A DNA stretch of 64,000 nt from Chloroflexota bacterium (GTDB lineage Bacteria; Chloroflexota; Anaerolineae; Anaerolineales; Anaerolineaceae): positions 1-64,000 of the forward strand of contig JAAYCN010000067.1 of assembly GCA_012729755.1 (NCBI GenBank), in the 5' to 3' direction. Under the pieces are notes generated by a model that was not told the DNA's origin, did not search any database, and saw nothing but the letters and a program-made list of their open reading frames with translations. How positions within the stretch are numbered: position 1 is the stretch's first letter; each line of letters begins with the position of its first letter. Shown one piece after another: positions 49,168-61,030 of this stretch. The translations under genes were made by a program, and so were the position numbers.

Positions 49168-49814
49168 TAATAGATTCCACCGAGCAGGAGGCGCATGAGG
49201 CTTTTCAGGGGCGCGTAAAAAACCTGGGCGAAAAGGTTAATGCCGAGGCGAGGGAGGATAAAAACAAGCAAGATCAGCAGGAGCGGCCCATAAGGGCGCA
49301 ACAAGGCAAAAGTTGAGCGCCATTGGGGAGGGAGGAGAAATTCGATGACTTTGTCGCCATCCAACGGGGATAGCGGCAGTATGTTGAAGAGGAAGAGCGC
49401 CAGGTTAATGAACGTAAATTCGAGAAAGAACTGGATCGGGGAGGGCAGAAAACTGGCCAGACTAACGGCCGGAAGCAACCTTGAGCGCAGGAGCAGGGCA
49501 GAGAACAGGGCGAGGCAGAGGTTGGTGAGAGGGCCAGCCAGAGAGACCCACATGACGCCAGCCGGAGTGCGGCGGCGCAAGGCGGAAGGGTCGATCGGCA
49601 CCGGTTTAGCCCAGCCGAAACCTGCCAGGATTAGCATGAGAGAGCCCATTGGGTCAAGATGGCGCAGAGGATTGAGGGTAAGCCGGCCGGCAAAGCCAGG
49701 GGTGGGGTCGCCCAAACGATCTGCCATATAGGCGTGAGCAAATTCGTGCAAAGTCAGGGCGATAATTAATGTAACCAGTCGAGTAATCAGGCTGGGTGGG
49801 GTAAGGTTTAACAT
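49164..49814 (-). CDS. Site-2 protease family (M50) membrane protease
   Basis: A 216-residue protein with about six hydrophobic segments. The metal motif HEFAHAYMADRLGD (HExxH) is near residue 23, and NILPLSPLDGDKV supplies the NPDG-like third ligand (here SPLDG). This is the compact rhomboid-free M50 form common in bacteria. S2P-type enzymes cleave membrane-spanning regulators. It overlaps the start of the GIY-YIG-galactokinase gene by ATGA. Confidence 0.9.
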   Translation of the reverse strand: MLNLTPPSLITRLVTLIIALTLHEFAHAYMADRLGDPTPGFAGRLTLNPLRHLDPMGSLMLILAGFGWAKPVPIDPSALRRRTPAGVMWVSLAGPLTNLCLALFSALLLRSRLLPAVSLASFLPSPIQFFLEFTFINLALFLFNILPLSPLDGDKVIEFLLPPQWRSTFALLRPYGPLLLILLVFILPRLGINLFAQVFYAPLKSLMRLLLGGIYY

Positions 49815-49907
49815 CAGTGATATTCTCTCTCGGCAGTGTTTTTAGATGAGTCGCGTGGCGCTGAGCGGTGACCGGTTGAACGAGGAAAAATTATAACATG
49901 CGGATGG

Positions 49908-49913
49908 TATAAT
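49908..49913 (+). promoter_or_regulatory. Extended -10 promoter giving a leaderless DUF951 mRNA
   Basis: TGG-TATAAT (extended -10) ends 6 bases before the ATG at 49920, so transcription probably starts at the A of the start codon. No Shine-Dalgarno can fit. Confidence 0.65.
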
Positions 49914-49919
49914 CGCGGC

Positions 49920-50132
49920 ATGTTAGCTGATTGGAACCTTGGTCAGAGAGTGCAATTGCGCAAACAGCATCCCTGCGGCGGGTACGAGTGGGAAGTGGTG
50001 AGGCTGGGCGCGGATATTGGTTTAGTGTGTGTGACCTGCGGCAGGCGGATCATGCTGTCGCGCAGGGAATTAGCGCGAAGCTTCAAAGTCAGCAAAATAA
50101 AGGCTAATAAAAATGACCCCCCAGGCGTGTGA
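49920..50132 (+). CDS. DUF951 protein
   Basis: A 70-residue protein: [27 protein letters not shown] and [16 protein letters not shown] are the signature of DUF951, a small family with conserved Cys residues (PCGG, VCVTCG) near universal in Firmicutes-like bacteria and Chloroflexota. A zinc or nucleic-acid role has been suggested by the Cys pattern, but function is unknown. Leaderless start. The glycosyltransferase gene begins inside its last 20 bases. Confidence 0.87.
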   Translation: MLADWNLGQRVQLRKQHPCGGYEWEVVRLGADIGLVCVTCGRRIMLSRRELARSFKVSKIKANKNDPPGV

Positions 50133-51276
50133 AAAGCCCCCTCACATCGTTTTTTTGTTCTCTGACACAGGCGGGGGGCATCGCAGCGCGGCGCAGGCAA
50201 TCATAGAAGCGCTGGACGTTGAATTTCCGGAACAATACACCTGGGAAATGGTGGATTTTTTCAGGTATTATGCGCCGCCGCCGTTCAATACCGCAGCAGA
50301 CGCATACGCGCCGATGGCGCAAGTGCCGGATTTATGGGAATTCGGTTTCCTGGCCAGCAATGGCAAATATCGTTCCAGTTTTATTCAACGTGTGCTTTGG
50401 CCATATGTCAAAGGGTCTGTGGCAAAGCTGATTGAAGATCACCCGGCGGATTTACTTTTGTCGGTGCATCCGATTATCAACACGCCTCTGTTGAGAGGGC
50501 TTGGAACAAACCGTCCGAAATATATGACGGTAATTACCGATATGGTCTCGACGCATACCTGGTGGTATGAGAAGAGCGTGGATGTTTTGATTGTGCCGAC
50601 ATATGAAGCGTATCGCCGCGGGTTGGAGCTGGGGGTGGATCCGCATAAGATGCATGTGGTCGGACTGCCAATCGCGGACAAATTTACTCATTTGATGTCA
50701 AAACAAGAAGCGCGAGAGGCTCTGGGCTTGCCCCAGGATTTGCCGTTGGCTTTATTGGTAAGCGGCGGAGATGGAATGGGGCCGCTGGAAGAGACAGTGA
50801 AAGCGATCGTTGACCAAAAGACGCGGATTGGCCTGGTGGCGGTCGCTGGAAAAAACGAGGCGCTCAAAGCAAGGCTGGAGAGTTTGGAATATCCCTGTCC
50901 CGCGTTCATCAAGGGATTTGTGACCAATATGTCTGACTATATGGCGGCCAGCGACGTGATTATTACAAAGGCAGGACCCGGCACGATTAGCGAAGCGTTC
51001 ATCGCCGGGCTGCCGATCATCTTGTACAGCAAGATGCCGGGTCAGGAAGACGGCAACGTGGATTACGTCGTCAACCATGAGGCCGGCCTTTGGCTGCCTG
51101 ACCCACAGGATGTGGCAGCGACCTTAAAGCGCTGGATGGATAACCCTGCCGAGCTGGAAAAATACCGACAAAACTCGGTGAGCCAGGCGCGTCCGGACTC
51201 GTCGAGGATCATCGCGCGGACGGCGATGGGGCTTTTGGGGAAATTCCCGCTTGAGACAATCAAATATTACAATTGA
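50113..51276 (+). CDS. MGDG synthase-like GT28 glycolipid glycosyltransferase
   Basis: A 387-residue GT-B protein: [22 protein letters not shown] at the N-terminus is the MGDG-synthase/UgtP motif, then [72 protein letters not shown] (sugar-nucleotide site). These enzymes transfer hexose to diacylglycerol in the cytoplasmic leaflet. Coupled to the leaderless DUF951 gene. The product glycolipid cannot be determined. Confidence 0.88.
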   Translation: MTPQACEKPPHIVFLFSDTGGGHRSAAQAIIEALDVEFPEQYTWEMVDFFRYYAPPPFNTAADAYAPMAQVPDLWEFGFLASNGKYRSSFIQRVLWPYVKGSVAKLIEDHPADLLLSVHPIINTPLLRGLGTNRPKYMTVITDMVSTHTWWYEKSVDVLIVPTYEAYRRGLELGVDPHKMHVVGLPIADKFTHLMSKQEAREALGLPQDLPLALLVSGGDGMGPLEETVKAIVDQKTRIGLVAVAGKNEALKARLESLEYPCPAFIKGFVTNMSDYMAASDVIITKAGPGTISEAFIAGLPIILYSKMPGQEDGNVDYVVNHEAGLWLPDPQDVAATLKRWMDNPAELEKYRQNSVSQARPDSSRIIARTAMGLLGKFPLETIKYYN

Positions 51277-51435
51277 AATAGTTCATCAGTTTAAATTGGT
51301 CGATGTTAATCATGAGGCGTGAGATACCGCCTTTTTCGCTGCTTTCTAACCGGCTTTCGCTTGACTCTTTACAATTTTGAAACATGTAAAAATTCGCATA
51401 AAAAAGTCGCGGGCGTATCGCAAGGGTGATTAAGG

Positions 51436-51441
51436 TATAAT
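51436..51441 (+). promoter_or_regulatory. -10 box upstream of tsaE
   Basis: TATAAT in AAGGTATAATCTG, about 26 bases before the tsaE ATG. No strong -35 is visible. Confidence 0.5.
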
Positions 51442-51467
51442 CTGAGTGATTAATCTAAGCGAAAACC

Positions 51468-51971
51468 ATGCCAATTCTTGCTCCTCATGCCTTCGAATTT
51501 TTCTCTCACAGCCCTGAACAGACGCGGCGCGTGGGCATTCGTTTAGGCGCGCTGCTGCAGGCCGGAATGGCGATTTGCCTGGAAGGCGATTTAGGTTCAG
51601 GCAAGACGACACTCGTGCAGGGCATCGCCCAGGGTTGGGGGTCGGCCGATCATGTTTCCAGCCCAACTTATGTGATTTTAAATGAATACCGCCACCCAAC
51701 TGGCAGTCATCTCTATCACGCGGACGCTTATCGAATAGCGTCAGAGTCTGGTCTTGACCTGGAACTGTTGGATCTTGAGAGCCTGATTGAAAAAGGGATT
51801 TTAGTGGTGGAATGGGCGGAAAAACTAAAACGTTACCTGCCTAAGGAACATCTATGGATCCAGATGAGCTGGGTGAGCCTTGAGCAAAGGCATCTTATTT
51901 TGACCCCGCGCGGAAAAAACTATGAAGCTGTGCTCAAGAAACTGCAGCAAGCCCTGTTTGGAGCGTTCTGA
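51468..51971 (+). CDS. tsaE: tRNA t6A biosynthesis ATPase TsaE
   Basis: A 167-residue P-loop protein: LEGDLGSGKTTLVQGIAQGWG (Walker A), VSSPTYVILNEY, HADAYRI and LVVEWAEKL. TsaE drives the TsaB-TsaD-TsaE complex that adds threonylcarbamoyl to A37 of ANN-reading tRNAs. The following tsaB overlaps by one base, and rimI then overlaps tsaB by 4, a common arrangement. Confidence 0.95.
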   Translation: MPILAPHAFEFFSHSPEQTRRVGIRLGALLQAGMAICLEGDLGSGKTTLVQGIAQGWGSADHVSSPTYVILNEYRHPTGSHLYHADAYRIASESGLDLELLDLESLIEKGILVVEWAEKLKRYLPKEHLWIQMSWVSLEQRHLILTPRGKNYEAVLKKLQQALFGAF

Positions 51972-52642
51972 TGATCATCGCAATTGACACTTCAACTGAG
52001 TGGATCGGACTGGCGATTTATGACGGCGTGCAGGTTTTAGCTGAATCGATTTGGCGCAGCAAAAATTATCATACGGTTGAACTTGTGCCCGCGATAAATC
52101 AATTGCTCGCACGGGCACAGATTAGCTGCGAACAAATTACCGCTGTGGCAGTGGCAATTGGTCCAGGGTCATTTACGGGCCTGCGCATTGGTATGGCAGT
52201 GGCTAAAGGCATCGCCGTAGCGCTGAACGTACCGCTAGTTGGCGTGCCGTCGCTGGAAATTCTCGCTTTGGCTCAACCCGGATTGCGCCGACCGATGATC
52301 GCGTTGTTAAAGGTGGGGCGAGGGCGGTTCGCTTACGCGCGCTATTTATGGAAGAAACATAAGTGGGAAAGACAGGGCGAGATTAAGGTTGGCGAGCCTC
52401 GCGAGATTGCGACGACGATCACTTCGCCAGTCTTTGTCTGCGGCGAAATGGGAGCAGAGGAACGCCAGATTATAGGGCGAAAATGGAAGACCGCCAAACT
52501 CTCCAGCGCGTCGCAAAGTTTGAGAAGACCAGCTGTATTAGCGGAACTTGGCTGGCAGAAAGTGAAAGCGCTGAAAACAGGGAAGCCTGAGGCGATAGTT
52601 CCAATTTATGTTCACACGCTGAGCAACGTTCCGGAAGTATGA
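51971..52642 (+). CDS. tsaB: tRNA t6A biosynthesis protein TsaB
   Basis: A 223-residue inactive ASKHA-fold partner of TsaD: MIIAIDTSTEWIGLAIYD, HTVELVPAINQLL and AVAIGPGSFTGLRIGMAVAKGIA. It bridges TsaD and TsaE. The start overlaps the tsaE stop by one base (TGATG). tsaD is not in the window. Confidence 0.95.
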   Translation: MIIAIDTSTEWIGLAIYDGVQVLAESIWRSKNYHTVELVPAINQLLARAQISCEQITAVAVAIGPGSFTGLRIGMAVAKGIAVALNVPLVGVPSLEILALAQPGLRRPMIALLKVGRGRFAYARYLWKKHKWERQGEIKVGEPREIATTITSPVFVCGEMGAEERQIIGRKWKTAKLSSASQSLRRPAVLAELGWQKVKALKTGKPEAIVPIYVHTLSNVPEV

Positions 52643-53175
52643 CCCCGACAGGAAAGTTTCAAAAACTGACTATCCGAAAGATGGTTGAGAGTGATTTAAG
52701 TGCGGTTGAAGCGCTGGACAGAGCGAGTTTCAACGACCCCTGGCCAGACGGGTCATTCGCCTACGAACTCAAACCAGGTCAGCCTAATCTCTGTCTGGTA
52801 GCGGTGGTTGGCGAGAACGAACAGTTGGTGGGGGCAATCGTGGTGTGGTTGATCGTTGATGAAGCGCATATTGGGACGATTGCGGTTGACCCGGAGTATC
52901 GTCATCATGGCGTCGGGTTAATGCTGTTGGCAACCGCCTTATTGCAGGCTGCCGAATTAGGGGCAACCGCTTCACTATTGGAAGTGCGAGCGGGGAACAC
53001 AGCCGCGCTGAAGTTGTATTATGGGCTGGGGTATGAAGCGGTCGGGTTGCGGGCGGGATATTATAAGGATAATCACAAAGACGCGCTGTTACTGACCAAT
53101 CCACGACTTGATATTGAGAAACTGAAAAAAATCGCAGGTCAATCGCAGGGCAGATTTGAGGATAATCTGGTGTAA
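52639..53175 (+). CDS. rimI: Ribosomal-protein-S18-alanine N-acetyltransferase-like GNAT
   Basis: A 178-residue GNAT: IRKMVESDLSAVEALDRASFNDPWP (RimI N-terminus), HIGTIAVDPEYRHHGVGLMLL (acetyl-CoA loop, with HHGVG in place of RGxG), LLEVRAGNTAALKLYYGLGYEAVGLRAGYYKDN. The position after tsaEB, with a 4-base overlap, supports RimI rather than another GNAT. An internal ATG 14 codons downstream is possible. Confidence 0.9.
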   Translation: MTPTGKFQKLTIRKMVESDLSAVEALDRASFNDPWPDGSFAYELKPGQPNLCLVAVVGENEQLVGAIVVWLIVDEAHIGTIAVDPEYRHHGVGLMLLATALLQAAELGATASLLEVRAGNTAALKLYYGLGYEAVGLRAGYYKDNHKDALLLTNPRLDIEKLKKIAGQSQGRFEDNLV

Positions 53176-53195
53176 AATCCATTGTCGGAGAAAAA

Positions 53196-53828
53196 ATGTC
53201 AGCTACAGAACGCATGGACGCCATTCGGCAGCAGATTAAGGCTTGTAAGAATTGCCCTTTGTATAGAGGCCGTAAGAACGCCGTACCTGGTGAAGGCCCA
53301 TATGACGCGAAATTGATGTGCATCGGCGAAGGCCCAGGATTTCACGAAAACGAACAGGGCAAACCCTTTGTTGGTCAGGCGGGTAAGTTTCTGGATGAGT
53401 TGTTAGCCGCGAGCGGGTTAAAGCGCGAGGAAGTATTTATCACCAACGTAGTGAAATGTCGGCCGCCCTCTAATCGCGACCCTGAGCCCCAGGAATTAGC
53501 AGCTTGCCGCAATTATCTGGATGAACAAATTGAGTTGATCAACCCCAAAGTAATTGTGACGCTGGGTCGATTCTCAATGGGCAGATTTATCGATGGCGGC
53601 CGGATCAGTCAGATTCATGGACGAGCGCATGAAATCGGTGGGCGCATCGTGGTGACGATGTATCACCCGGCTGCCGCGCTGCATCAGCCCGCGCTTAAGG
53701 GGGCTTTGCTGAATGATTTTGCACAGCTTAAAGTTTTGTTGAATCGACAGGAACCTCCTGAGGCACCTGCTTTACCTGAAATGCCCGAGAAAGATCAGCC
53801 GGAAGCAGAACAATTAAGCCTCTTTTGA
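53196..53828 (+). CDS. Family 4 uracil-DNA glycosylase
   Basis: A 210-residue iron-sulfur UDG: CKNCPLYRGRKNAVPGEGP, then MCIGEGPGFHENEQGKPFVGQAG, FITNVVKCRPPSNRDPEP, a further Cys (AACRNYL) and MYHPAAALHQP. The four Cys form the cluster site. The catalytic Asp of family 1 is replaced by Glu/His of family 4, common in thermophiles and Anaerolineae. It removes uracil from deaminated DNA. Follows rimI by 20 bases. The C-terminus is acidic. Confidence 0.93.
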   Translation: MSATERMDAIRQQIKACKNCPLYRGRKNAVPGEGPYDAKLMCIGEGPGFHENEQGKPFVGQAGKFLDELLAASGLKREEVFITNVVKCRPPSNRDPEPQELAACRNYLDEQIELINPKVIVTLGRFSMGRFIDGGRISQIHGRAHEIGGRIVVTMYHPAAALHQPALKGALLNDFAQLKVLLNRQEPPEAPALPEMPEKDQPEAEQLSLF

Positions 53829-53867
53829 CGTCTATAATAAATAGACTTTAATACAAAGGATTTTTAT

Positions 53868-55181
53868 ATGATCAAGGATGACCTGATCCATCTTTTGCAG
53901 AGTAAGCACGCGAACATAGCTGTGATTGGTTTGGGTTATGTAGGCTTGCCTCTGGCGGTAACTTTCGCTAACGCTGGCTTTACAGTCACTGGTATTGACC
54001 CGATTGAAGAAAAAGTTGAGATGCTCAATCGGGGAGAGAGCTATATCAGCGATATTTCAAACGCGATGCTGCGTAAGCATATTGATAGCGGACGCATCAG
54101 AGCGACAACTGATCATTCGGTTCTCGAAGAGATCGACGCAGTATCGATTTGCGTGCCGACACCTCTGCATAAAACCGGCGACCCAAATATGGCGTATATC
54201 ACCTCAGCAAGCGAAGAAATCGCGCCTTACCTGCACCGTGGGATGGTGATTATCCTTGAGTCGAGTACTTATCCGGGCACAACACGCGAATTGGTCTTGC
54301 CGATTCTGACCGCGAACAGTGATCTGGTTGCAGGCGAGGATTTCTTTTTAGCTTTCTCACCTGAGAGGGTAGATCCCGGACGAACTGATTACACGACCGT
54401 CAACACGCCCAAGGTCATCGGCGGAATTACCGCGGCCTGTACGGAAGTGGCTTCAGCATGGTACGCCAAGGCGCTTGAGACGATCGTGCCGGTGTCGTCT
54501 GCCGAAGTGGCTGAGATGACCAAACTGCTCGAGAACACCTTTCGGATGATCAATATTTCGATGGTCAATGAGTTGGCGCAGATGTGCCAGAAGCTCAATA
54601 TTGATGTCTGGGAAGTGATCGACGCGGCAGCGACCAAGCCCTTTGGGTTCATGAAGTTTACGCCCGGCCCTGGGATGGGAGGGCACTGCATTCCGGTTGA
54701 CCCGCTGTATCTGTCGTGGAAGATGAAAACTATCAACTACAACGCGCGGTTTATCGAACTGGCATCAGATATCGATACGAATATGCCGCGCTATGTGGTC
54801 AGCCGTATTCAGGACACGCTCAATCGCTATAAAAAACCGGTTAATGGCAGCAATATTCTGGTATTGGGTGTGGCTTATAAGCCTAATATTAATGACCTGC
54901 GCGAGTCGCCAGCGCTTGATATTATCCACCTGCTCAAAGAAAAAGGCGCGGTGGTGTCTTACCATGACCCTTATGTGCCTGAATTAAACACAGAAGGGAT
55001 TATGATGTGTTCTGAGCGGGATCTGTCGGGAGCAGCAGCCGCGGCGGACCTGGTTGTCATTGTGACCAACCACAGCAAGATAGATTATGAGATGGTGTTG
55101 GATAAATCGCAGGCTATCTTTGACTGCCGAAACGCGATGAAAGGTCTGGGTAAAAACAGCAACAAGGTGGTTAAACTCTGA
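53868..55181 (+). CDS. Nucleotide-sugar dehydrogenase (UDP-GlcNAc/Glc 6-dehydrogenase-like)
   Basis: A 437-residue NAD-dependent dehydrogenase: VIGLGYVGLPLAVTFANAGF (Rossmann), PTPLHKTGDPNM, ESSTYPGTTRELV, FAFSPERVDPG-type sequence and the catalytic GPGMGGHCIPVDPLYLSWK (Cys). The GMGGHC form with PDxLYLSWK resembles WbpA-type UDP-N-acetylglucosamine dehydrogenase. AAGGATT precedes the ATG. Overlaps the epimerase gene by one base. It makes a uronic-acid precursor for surface polysaccharide. Confidence 0.9.
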   Translation: MIKDDLIHLLQSKHANIAVIGLGYVGLPLAVTFANAGFTVTGIDPIEEKVEMLNRGESYISDISNAMLRKHIDSGRIRATTDHSVLEEIDAVSICVPTPLHKTGDPNMAYITSASEEIAPYLHRGMVIILESSTYPGTTRELVLPILTANSDLVAGEDFFLAFSPERVDPGRTDYTTVNTPKVIGGITAACTEVASAWYAKALETIVPVSSAEVAEMTKLLENTFRMINISMVNELAQMCQKLNIDVWEVIDAAATKPFGFMKFTPGPGMGGHCIPVDPLYLSWKMKTINYNARFIELASDIDTNMPRYVVSRIQDTLNRYKKPVNGSNILVLGVAYKPNINDLRESPALDIIHLLKEKGAVVSYHDPYVPELNTEGIMMCSERDLSGAAAAADLVVIVTNHSKIDYEMVLDKSQAIFDCRNAMKGLGKNSNKVVKL

Positions 55182-56158
55182 TGGCGACTTATCTGGTGAC
55201 TGGCGCGGCTGGGTTTATTGGCGCAGCCTTGTCAAGGCATATGTTGAACGAAGGACATACTGTTTTGGGTGTGGATAACCTTAGCGAAACCTATGATGCC
55301 AGATTAAAACAATATCGGCTTGACCTGCTTTTAGCTCAGCCGGGTTTTTCTTTTATTAAGGCGGATATTGCCGATCCGGCGATTTTTGAGAAAATCAGCC
55401 AACGCAAACTGCCCTTTGATGCGATCGTCAATCTGGCGGCAATGGCAGGGGTTCGCTTCAGCACGGTTGACCCCTGGTCTTATCTGCATACGAACGTGTT
55501 GGGGATGTTGAACATGCTGGAGTTTGCGCGTCAGCATGGGGTCAAAAAGTTCATCCAGGCTTCTTCTTCTACTGTCTACGGCGCTCAGGGGAAAAGCCCA
55601 TACGCTGAGACTTCGCCAACCGATCATCCGATGCAGCCGTATGCGGCAAGCAAGAAAAGCGCCGAGGCTTATGCTTATGCCTATCATTATTTATACAAGT
55701 TGGATGTAAGCATTTTGCGCTTCTTTAATGTGTATGGCCCAGCTGGCCGGCCGGATATGGCAATTTTCAGGTTCTGCCAGTGGATCGCCGAAGGCAGACC
55801 GGTTAAGGTGAACGGCGATGGAAGTCAAACACGTGGACTGACCTTTATTGACGACATCACAAGGGGCGTCATGCAGGCGATGCGCCCAGTTGGTTATGAT
55901 ATTTTCAACCTGGGGGGACATGAGGTGATCAGCATCAATGACCTGATCGCTTTGCTCGAGAAAAAACTGGGGCGAAAAGCGTTGGTCGAGCATGGACCTG
56001 CCAATCCGGCGGACATGCTGGATAATCAGGCGGACGTGCGTAAAGCGGGCGTTGAACTAGGTTGGGAGCCCAGCATAACCCTGGAAGATGGCGTGGGTCG
56101 GTTGGTTGACTGGTATCGGCGGGAGCGCGAGTGGGTAAAAGACATCCGCACCAGTTAA
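55181..56158 (+). CDS. NAD-dependent sugar-nucleotide epimerase (UDP-uronate 4-epimerase-like)
   Basis: A 325-residue SDR: LVTGAAGFIGAALSRHML, then the uronate-epimerase-like VDNLSETYDARLKQYRLDLL, NLAAMAGVRFS, SSSTVYG and YAASKKSAEAYAYAYHYLY (YxxxK). The start and the RxxLKxxRL-type N-terminus match UDP-glucuronate 4-epimerases, fitting the dehydrogenase upstream (product uronate then epimerised). The start overlaps the dehydrogenase stop by one base. Confidence 0.9.
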   Translation: MATYLVTGAAGFIGAALSRHMLNEGHTVLGVDNLSETYDARLKQYRLDLLLAQPGFSFIKADIADPAIFEKISQRKLPFDAIVNLAAMAGVRFSTVDPWSYLHTNVLGMLNMLEFARQHGVKKFIQASSSTVYGAQGKSPYAETSPTDHPMQPYAASKKSAEAYAYAYHYLYKLDVSILRFFNVYGPAGRPDMAIFRFCQWIAEGRPVKVNGDGSQTRGLTFIDDITRGVMQAMRPVGYDIFNLGGHEVISINDLIALLEKKLGRKALVEHGPANPADMLDNQADVRKAGVELGWEPSITLEDGVGRLVDWYRREREWVKDIRTS

Positions 56159-56213
56159 GGCAAACGGCGATCGGTAGAAAAGTGCGGGCACGTTGCTTGC
56201 ACTTTATTTTTTA

Positions 56214-58313
56214 ATGGCCAAGAAGCTGAGTTTTTTTCATTTAATTTCGACTGTTTTGCTGCTTTTAAGCAGCGTGGCAGCCTCACCATCGGTGAATATT
56301 GAGCCGCCGACAGTCGCGAATCAAGACCTGCGCGAAGAACTCTGGCTGGCATATCTGGCAGAATTGGATAAATCATCAGCAATTCAGAGCGGACGCGCTA
56401 ACGACCTGCTGACGCCGGTGTTGGATGAGGCTTTCATTAGCGAGGATGGCCAAACAGCGATGCTGTGGATCGCGCTGCAGGACCCAAGCGGGCGGATATT
56501 GGCGACTGAGCCCGGGATGGTATTGGCGCGCAACACTGAGCTCGGCTGGTCGGTGGTCTTCCCGGGTGATCGGGCCTGGGCAGAAACGCTTTCGAGCTTT
56601 CCAGCTGAGCAGATCCCTGTGGAACAGGCTGTTGAAACAAACCGCAAGGTGGAAAAGATTGGAGAGGTCAAGTCGCTGGGAGGATATTATCTACCCTATG
56701 TGGCGGGTACCAGGCGCTGGTTAGAGGGCTCAATTCTCCATTTCCACAGCTTCCCTGAGCGGGGGTATCCATCGTGCAGCCAGAATGACTGCGCTTATGC
56801 GTATGACTTTACGGATGTGAATCATTTTCCCCTGGTGGCTTCAAAGGATGGCACGGTAGCCGCCGCAAAAGACAGCTGCGCTGATGGCAGCAGCTATTGT
56901 ACGAACTATGTGGTCTTGAAATCGACGGATGGCTATTATCAGCTTTACCTGCACCTTGCTTATGGAACTGTGCCGGACAAATTGACGGCAGGCGCTACGG
57001 TAAGGCGTGGCCAATATATCGGCGACACAGATGATACAGGTTACAGTACCTCCAACCATGTACATTTCATGGTGGTAAGGGACTGGTGGATGGGCAGTAG
57101 TGGGTCGCCATGGGGATATTCGGTGGACGTGCGATTCGCGGATGTGGCGATAAACAGCGGTATCCCACGCACCTGCTATGAGGTGACGCAACTTCCGATC
57201 CAAAATGGCGCGACTGAATGTCTGGGCACAAAGACCGATCCTCTGAACGCCAACAACGATTGGTTTCCATCGGGAAATACTGGCGCGTTCCCGCCGAGCG
57301 GGGTGTTGAAAAGGCCGATTGAGGGGAAGGTGGTGGCGACTGCCAATGTATTCATGGATGTCACCGCGCAGGGGACTGACAATGTGAGGGCGACGAAAGT
57401 GGCTTTGCTGGCGTTGGTTGATGATATATGGAAACAAGTTGGGGCTGCGCAGCCGACGGACTCAACCGGGCTGGCAGATTGGGACGCCGATCTGTGCGCG
57501 CTTGGCCCTTTGAATGGGCCGTTGGCGTTAAAGTTAAAGGTGTGGGATCACGAAGGCAACGAGGTGGTGATGCCGGCTGTTACGACAGTGACGGTTGATC
57601 ATGCCTGTTTGCCGCCAGTATCAGCGATGACCACACCGATAACCACTGACAGCACAGCGGTAAGGCTTAACTGGACGGCTGCGCCTTCGCCCTCGGGATT
57701 GAGCAAGTTTGAGCTTCAATGGCGGGTGATAGGGAGCGCTTGGGCGGCGGAGCAAACGATCACTTTGGGGGCCGGAGCCAGGTCGACCTGGTTTGTGGGC
57801 AGCATGGGAAAAATTTATGAGTTCCGCTTGAGGGCGTTTGACACGAATGGTCAGGCGGAAGCGTGGCCAGCGGACGACTCCGCGGAAGTGAGCGTTGCTT
57901 TCCCCTCCACCTGCGCCGCGGATGGCGGGGAACCGGATGATACGTCTCAGACCGCTCGTTTACTCGAACCCGGTATCGCTGAGACGAGAAATTTCTGCCC
58001 GGAAGGTGATGTGGACTGGTTCGAGGTTGACACAGCGGACTGGCCTTATTATCTGGTCGCGTCAACCCCCTTGGGGGAGGCTGGCGCTACGGTGAAAGTA
58101 AGCGTTTACGCTTCTGACGCCGCGACGCTTCTGGCTGAGTCGAATACGCCTTCTTTTCTTGAACCCACGACCTTATTCGCCAACGTGGGAGGCCAGTCAC
58201 ATATGTTTATCAAGGTTGAACCGACGTTAGGGAGCGCGACTGGCACCGCTGCTCAATACGCGTTGGTCATAAAACCGCAATACGCACACTGGCTGCCTTT
58301 AATCTGGAGATAG
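56214..58313 (+). CDS. Secreted M23 peptidase with FnIII-like and pre-peptidase C-terminal domains
   Basis: A 699-residue protein: signal peptide (FFHLISTVLLLLSSVAAS); an N-terminal region; an M23 peptidase near residues 175-300 (YAYDFTDVNHFPLVASKDG ... YLHLAYGTVPDK ... SNHVHFMVV, the metal His/Asp set); a fibronectin type III-like domain (VRLNWTAAPSPSGLSKFELQW); and a pre-peptidase C-terminal domain (EPDDTSQTARLLEPG ... GDVDWFEVD). It ends WLPLIWR, like the M14 protein. It probably cleaves peptidoglycan. The frame extends 7 codons upstream to a TTG. Sits between the epimerase and the regulator gene. Confidence 0.87.
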   Translation: MAKKLSFFHLISTVLLLLSSVAASPSVNIEPPTVANQDLREELWLAYLAELDKSSAIQSGRANDLLTPVLDEAFISEDGQTAMLWIALQDPSGRILATEPGMVLARNTELGWSVVFPGDRAWAETLSSFPAEQIPVEQAVETNRKVEKIGEVKSLGGYYLPYVAGTRRWLEGSILHFHSFPERGYPSCSQNDCAYAYDFTDVNHFPLVASKDGTVAAAKDSCADGSSYCTNYVVLKSTDGYYQLYLHLAYGTVPDKLTAGATVRRGQYIGDTDDTGYSTSNHVHFMVVRDWWMGSSGSPWGYSVDVRFADVAINSGIPRTCYEVTQLPIQNGATECLGTKTDPLNANNDWFPSGNTGAFPPSGVLKRPIEGKVVATANVFMDVTAQGTDNVRATKVALLALVDDIWKQVGAAQPTDSTGLADWDADLCALGPLNGPLALKLKVWDHEGNEVVMPAVTTVTVDHACLPPVSAMTTPITTDSTAVRLNWTAAPSPSGLSKFELQWRVIGSAWAAEQTITLGAGARSTWFVGSMGKIYEFRLRAFDTNGQAEAWPADDSAEVSVAFPSTCAADGGEPDDTSQTARLLEPGIAETRNFCPEGDVDWFEVDTADWPYYLVASTPLGEAGATVKVSVYASDAATLLAESNTPSFLEPTTLFANVGGQSHMFIKVEPTLGSATGTAAQYALVIKPQYAHWLPLIWR

Positions 58314-58718
58314 TAAGGCGATATAGCGCAATCGTGTTAAATGAATGACTTTAGCTTAAACAAAAGGTGCGCTTGATAGTAACACGCTGGGTCCTACTTT
58401 GTTTTTGTAGGATGAGGGCTTGTTGAGGTTTCTTTCAGAGAGAAGCTGGCGAGCGCAGCGAGATTGACGAGGTGGTTTAAGGTGTTTTGGTGTGTTTGCT
58501 TAAATCCGCATTAGCTTTAATCATCTTTTAACGTTTATCCAAGAAAAGACCAAAACAAATTTCTCCCCGTTATGCCCCTCGGGGCTTCGACCCTCCTCAA
58601 AGAGACGACTTAATGACTTGTTTGACTAAAAGATAAGATGCGATTGTCCTAGAGTTTTCAGACCAAAAATATGAGCTTGACGAGGTAGAGAGTTGATTTA
58701 TAATTCAGATCCTGAAAT
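58314..58718. other. Non-coding stretch between M23 and regulator genes
   Basis: 405 bases with no convincing gene. It contains a hairpin TCCTAC-TTTGTTTTT-GTAGGA (about 58391-58412), which may end the M23 transcript. A GCTGGCGAGCGCAGCGAGAT segment (58445-58464) resembles, in reverse, the CTCGCTGCGCTTGCCAGA segment at 11516-11533. The last 60 bases are A+T-rich and probably hold the promoter of the regulator. Confidence 0.45.
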
Positions 58719-61028
<2,310 letters not shown>

Positions 61029-61030
61029 GC

